Origin: JBCDGZ01 sp038750655 | Lineage (GTDB): Bacteria; Bacteroidota; Bacteroidia; Chitinophagales; Saprospiraceae | Length of the DNA: 23,541 bases | Reading direction: 5' to 3' | NCBI GenBank assembly: GCA_038750655.1 | Contig: JBCDGZ010000122.1 | Span: forward strand, 1-23,541 | Part shown: positions 23,403 through 23,541 of the stretch, piece by piece | Layout: every line of letters begins with the position of its first letter | Position numbering within the stretch: position 1 is the first letter of the stretch | Program-made: the position numbers and the translations under genes | Notes under the pieces: generated by a model | Databases searched by the model: none | Told to the model about the DNA's origin: nothing | Seen by the model: only the letters and a program-made list of their open reading frames with translations

Positions 23403-23541
23403 ATGATGAACATGAACGCTAAATTACGCATCCTACTCAGTCTCTGTGCCCTATTCCTCATCGGGATAGTATCCATAAATGCACAAGAAGAAAAAGAAGA
23501 TAGAATCATTGAGGATATTCTCAGTATCCAACTCAAGAATG
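23403..23541 (+). CDS. exported protein, N-terminal fragment cut by window edge
   Basis: Forty-six codons from ATG at 23403 (other possible starts at 23406 and 23412) run off the right edge. Basic N-terminus MNAKLR, hydrophobic ILLSLCALFLIGIVSI and a NAQ|EE cleavage site form a clear signal peptide; the mature start is acidic (EEKEDRIIEDIL). It follows the M48 peptidase by 35 bp without a terminator and may be in its operon. Function cannot be told. Confidence 0.75.
   Translation, partial: MMNMNAKLRILLSLCALFLIGIVSINAQEEKEDRIIEDILSIQLKN

Overview
The window looks like the chromosome of a member of the Bacteroidota, probably a Saprospiria/Lewinella-like marine or sludge bacterium; the rank below phylum is a guess. 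The evidence is a secreted PKD protein with a type IX secretion (T9SS) type A sorting tail, AT-rich leaders without Shine-Dalgarno sequences, several exact TAnnTTTG -7 promoter elements, and the family content of the genes. No rRNA, tRNA, CRISPR array, intact transposon or phage gene is visible.

Layout. 1-2358 (minus strand) holds the 5' part of a secreted protein cut by the window edge and a complete T9SS-exported PKD/Ig-like repeat protein. 2669-7555 (plus) is one very large gene joining a DEDD exonuclease-like domain, a RecQ-type SF2 helicase and a UvrD/Rep-type SF1 helicase. Converging on it are two overlapping minus-strand genes: a DEDDh exonuclease, and a cNMP-binding/CBS/nucleotidyltransferase (DUF294) signalling protein. 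Divergent from that pair is a small cysteine-free ArsR-type repressor (10270-10560).

10982-20146 (plus) is a coherent acetate-uptake and activation locus. It encodes an outer-membrane porin-like protein, the small (DUF4212) and large (VC_2705-type) subunits of a sodium:solute symporter, a small membrane protein, a CrbS-like sensor kinase (SLC5 transporter domain + STAC + histidine kinase), a receiver-only response regulator, and acetyl-CoA synthetase (acs). Two terminator-like hairpins split it after the symporter, and a strong terminator follows acs. The model is that the porin and symporter import acetate or a similar short carboxylate, the sensor monitors it, and Acs converts it to acetyl-CoA.

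The most interesting signal is an 18-bp AT-rich imperfect palindrome. It is nearly identical upstream of the porin (10868-10885) and of acs (18205-18222). A related copy lies in the divergent arsR/DUF294 promoter region (10211-10228) and a half-site lies just behind arsR. This suggests that the ArsR-type protein is the transcriptional switch of the locus, filling the role of the DNA-binding CrbR output that is missing here. A 123-bp inverted-repeat-bounded element with a GC-rich REP-like palindrome sits between the two symporter subunit genes.

20324-23541 (plus) carries a serine beta-lactamase-like lipoprotein with C-terminal TPRs, an exported M48-type metalloprotease, and the start of another exported protein cut by the window edge.
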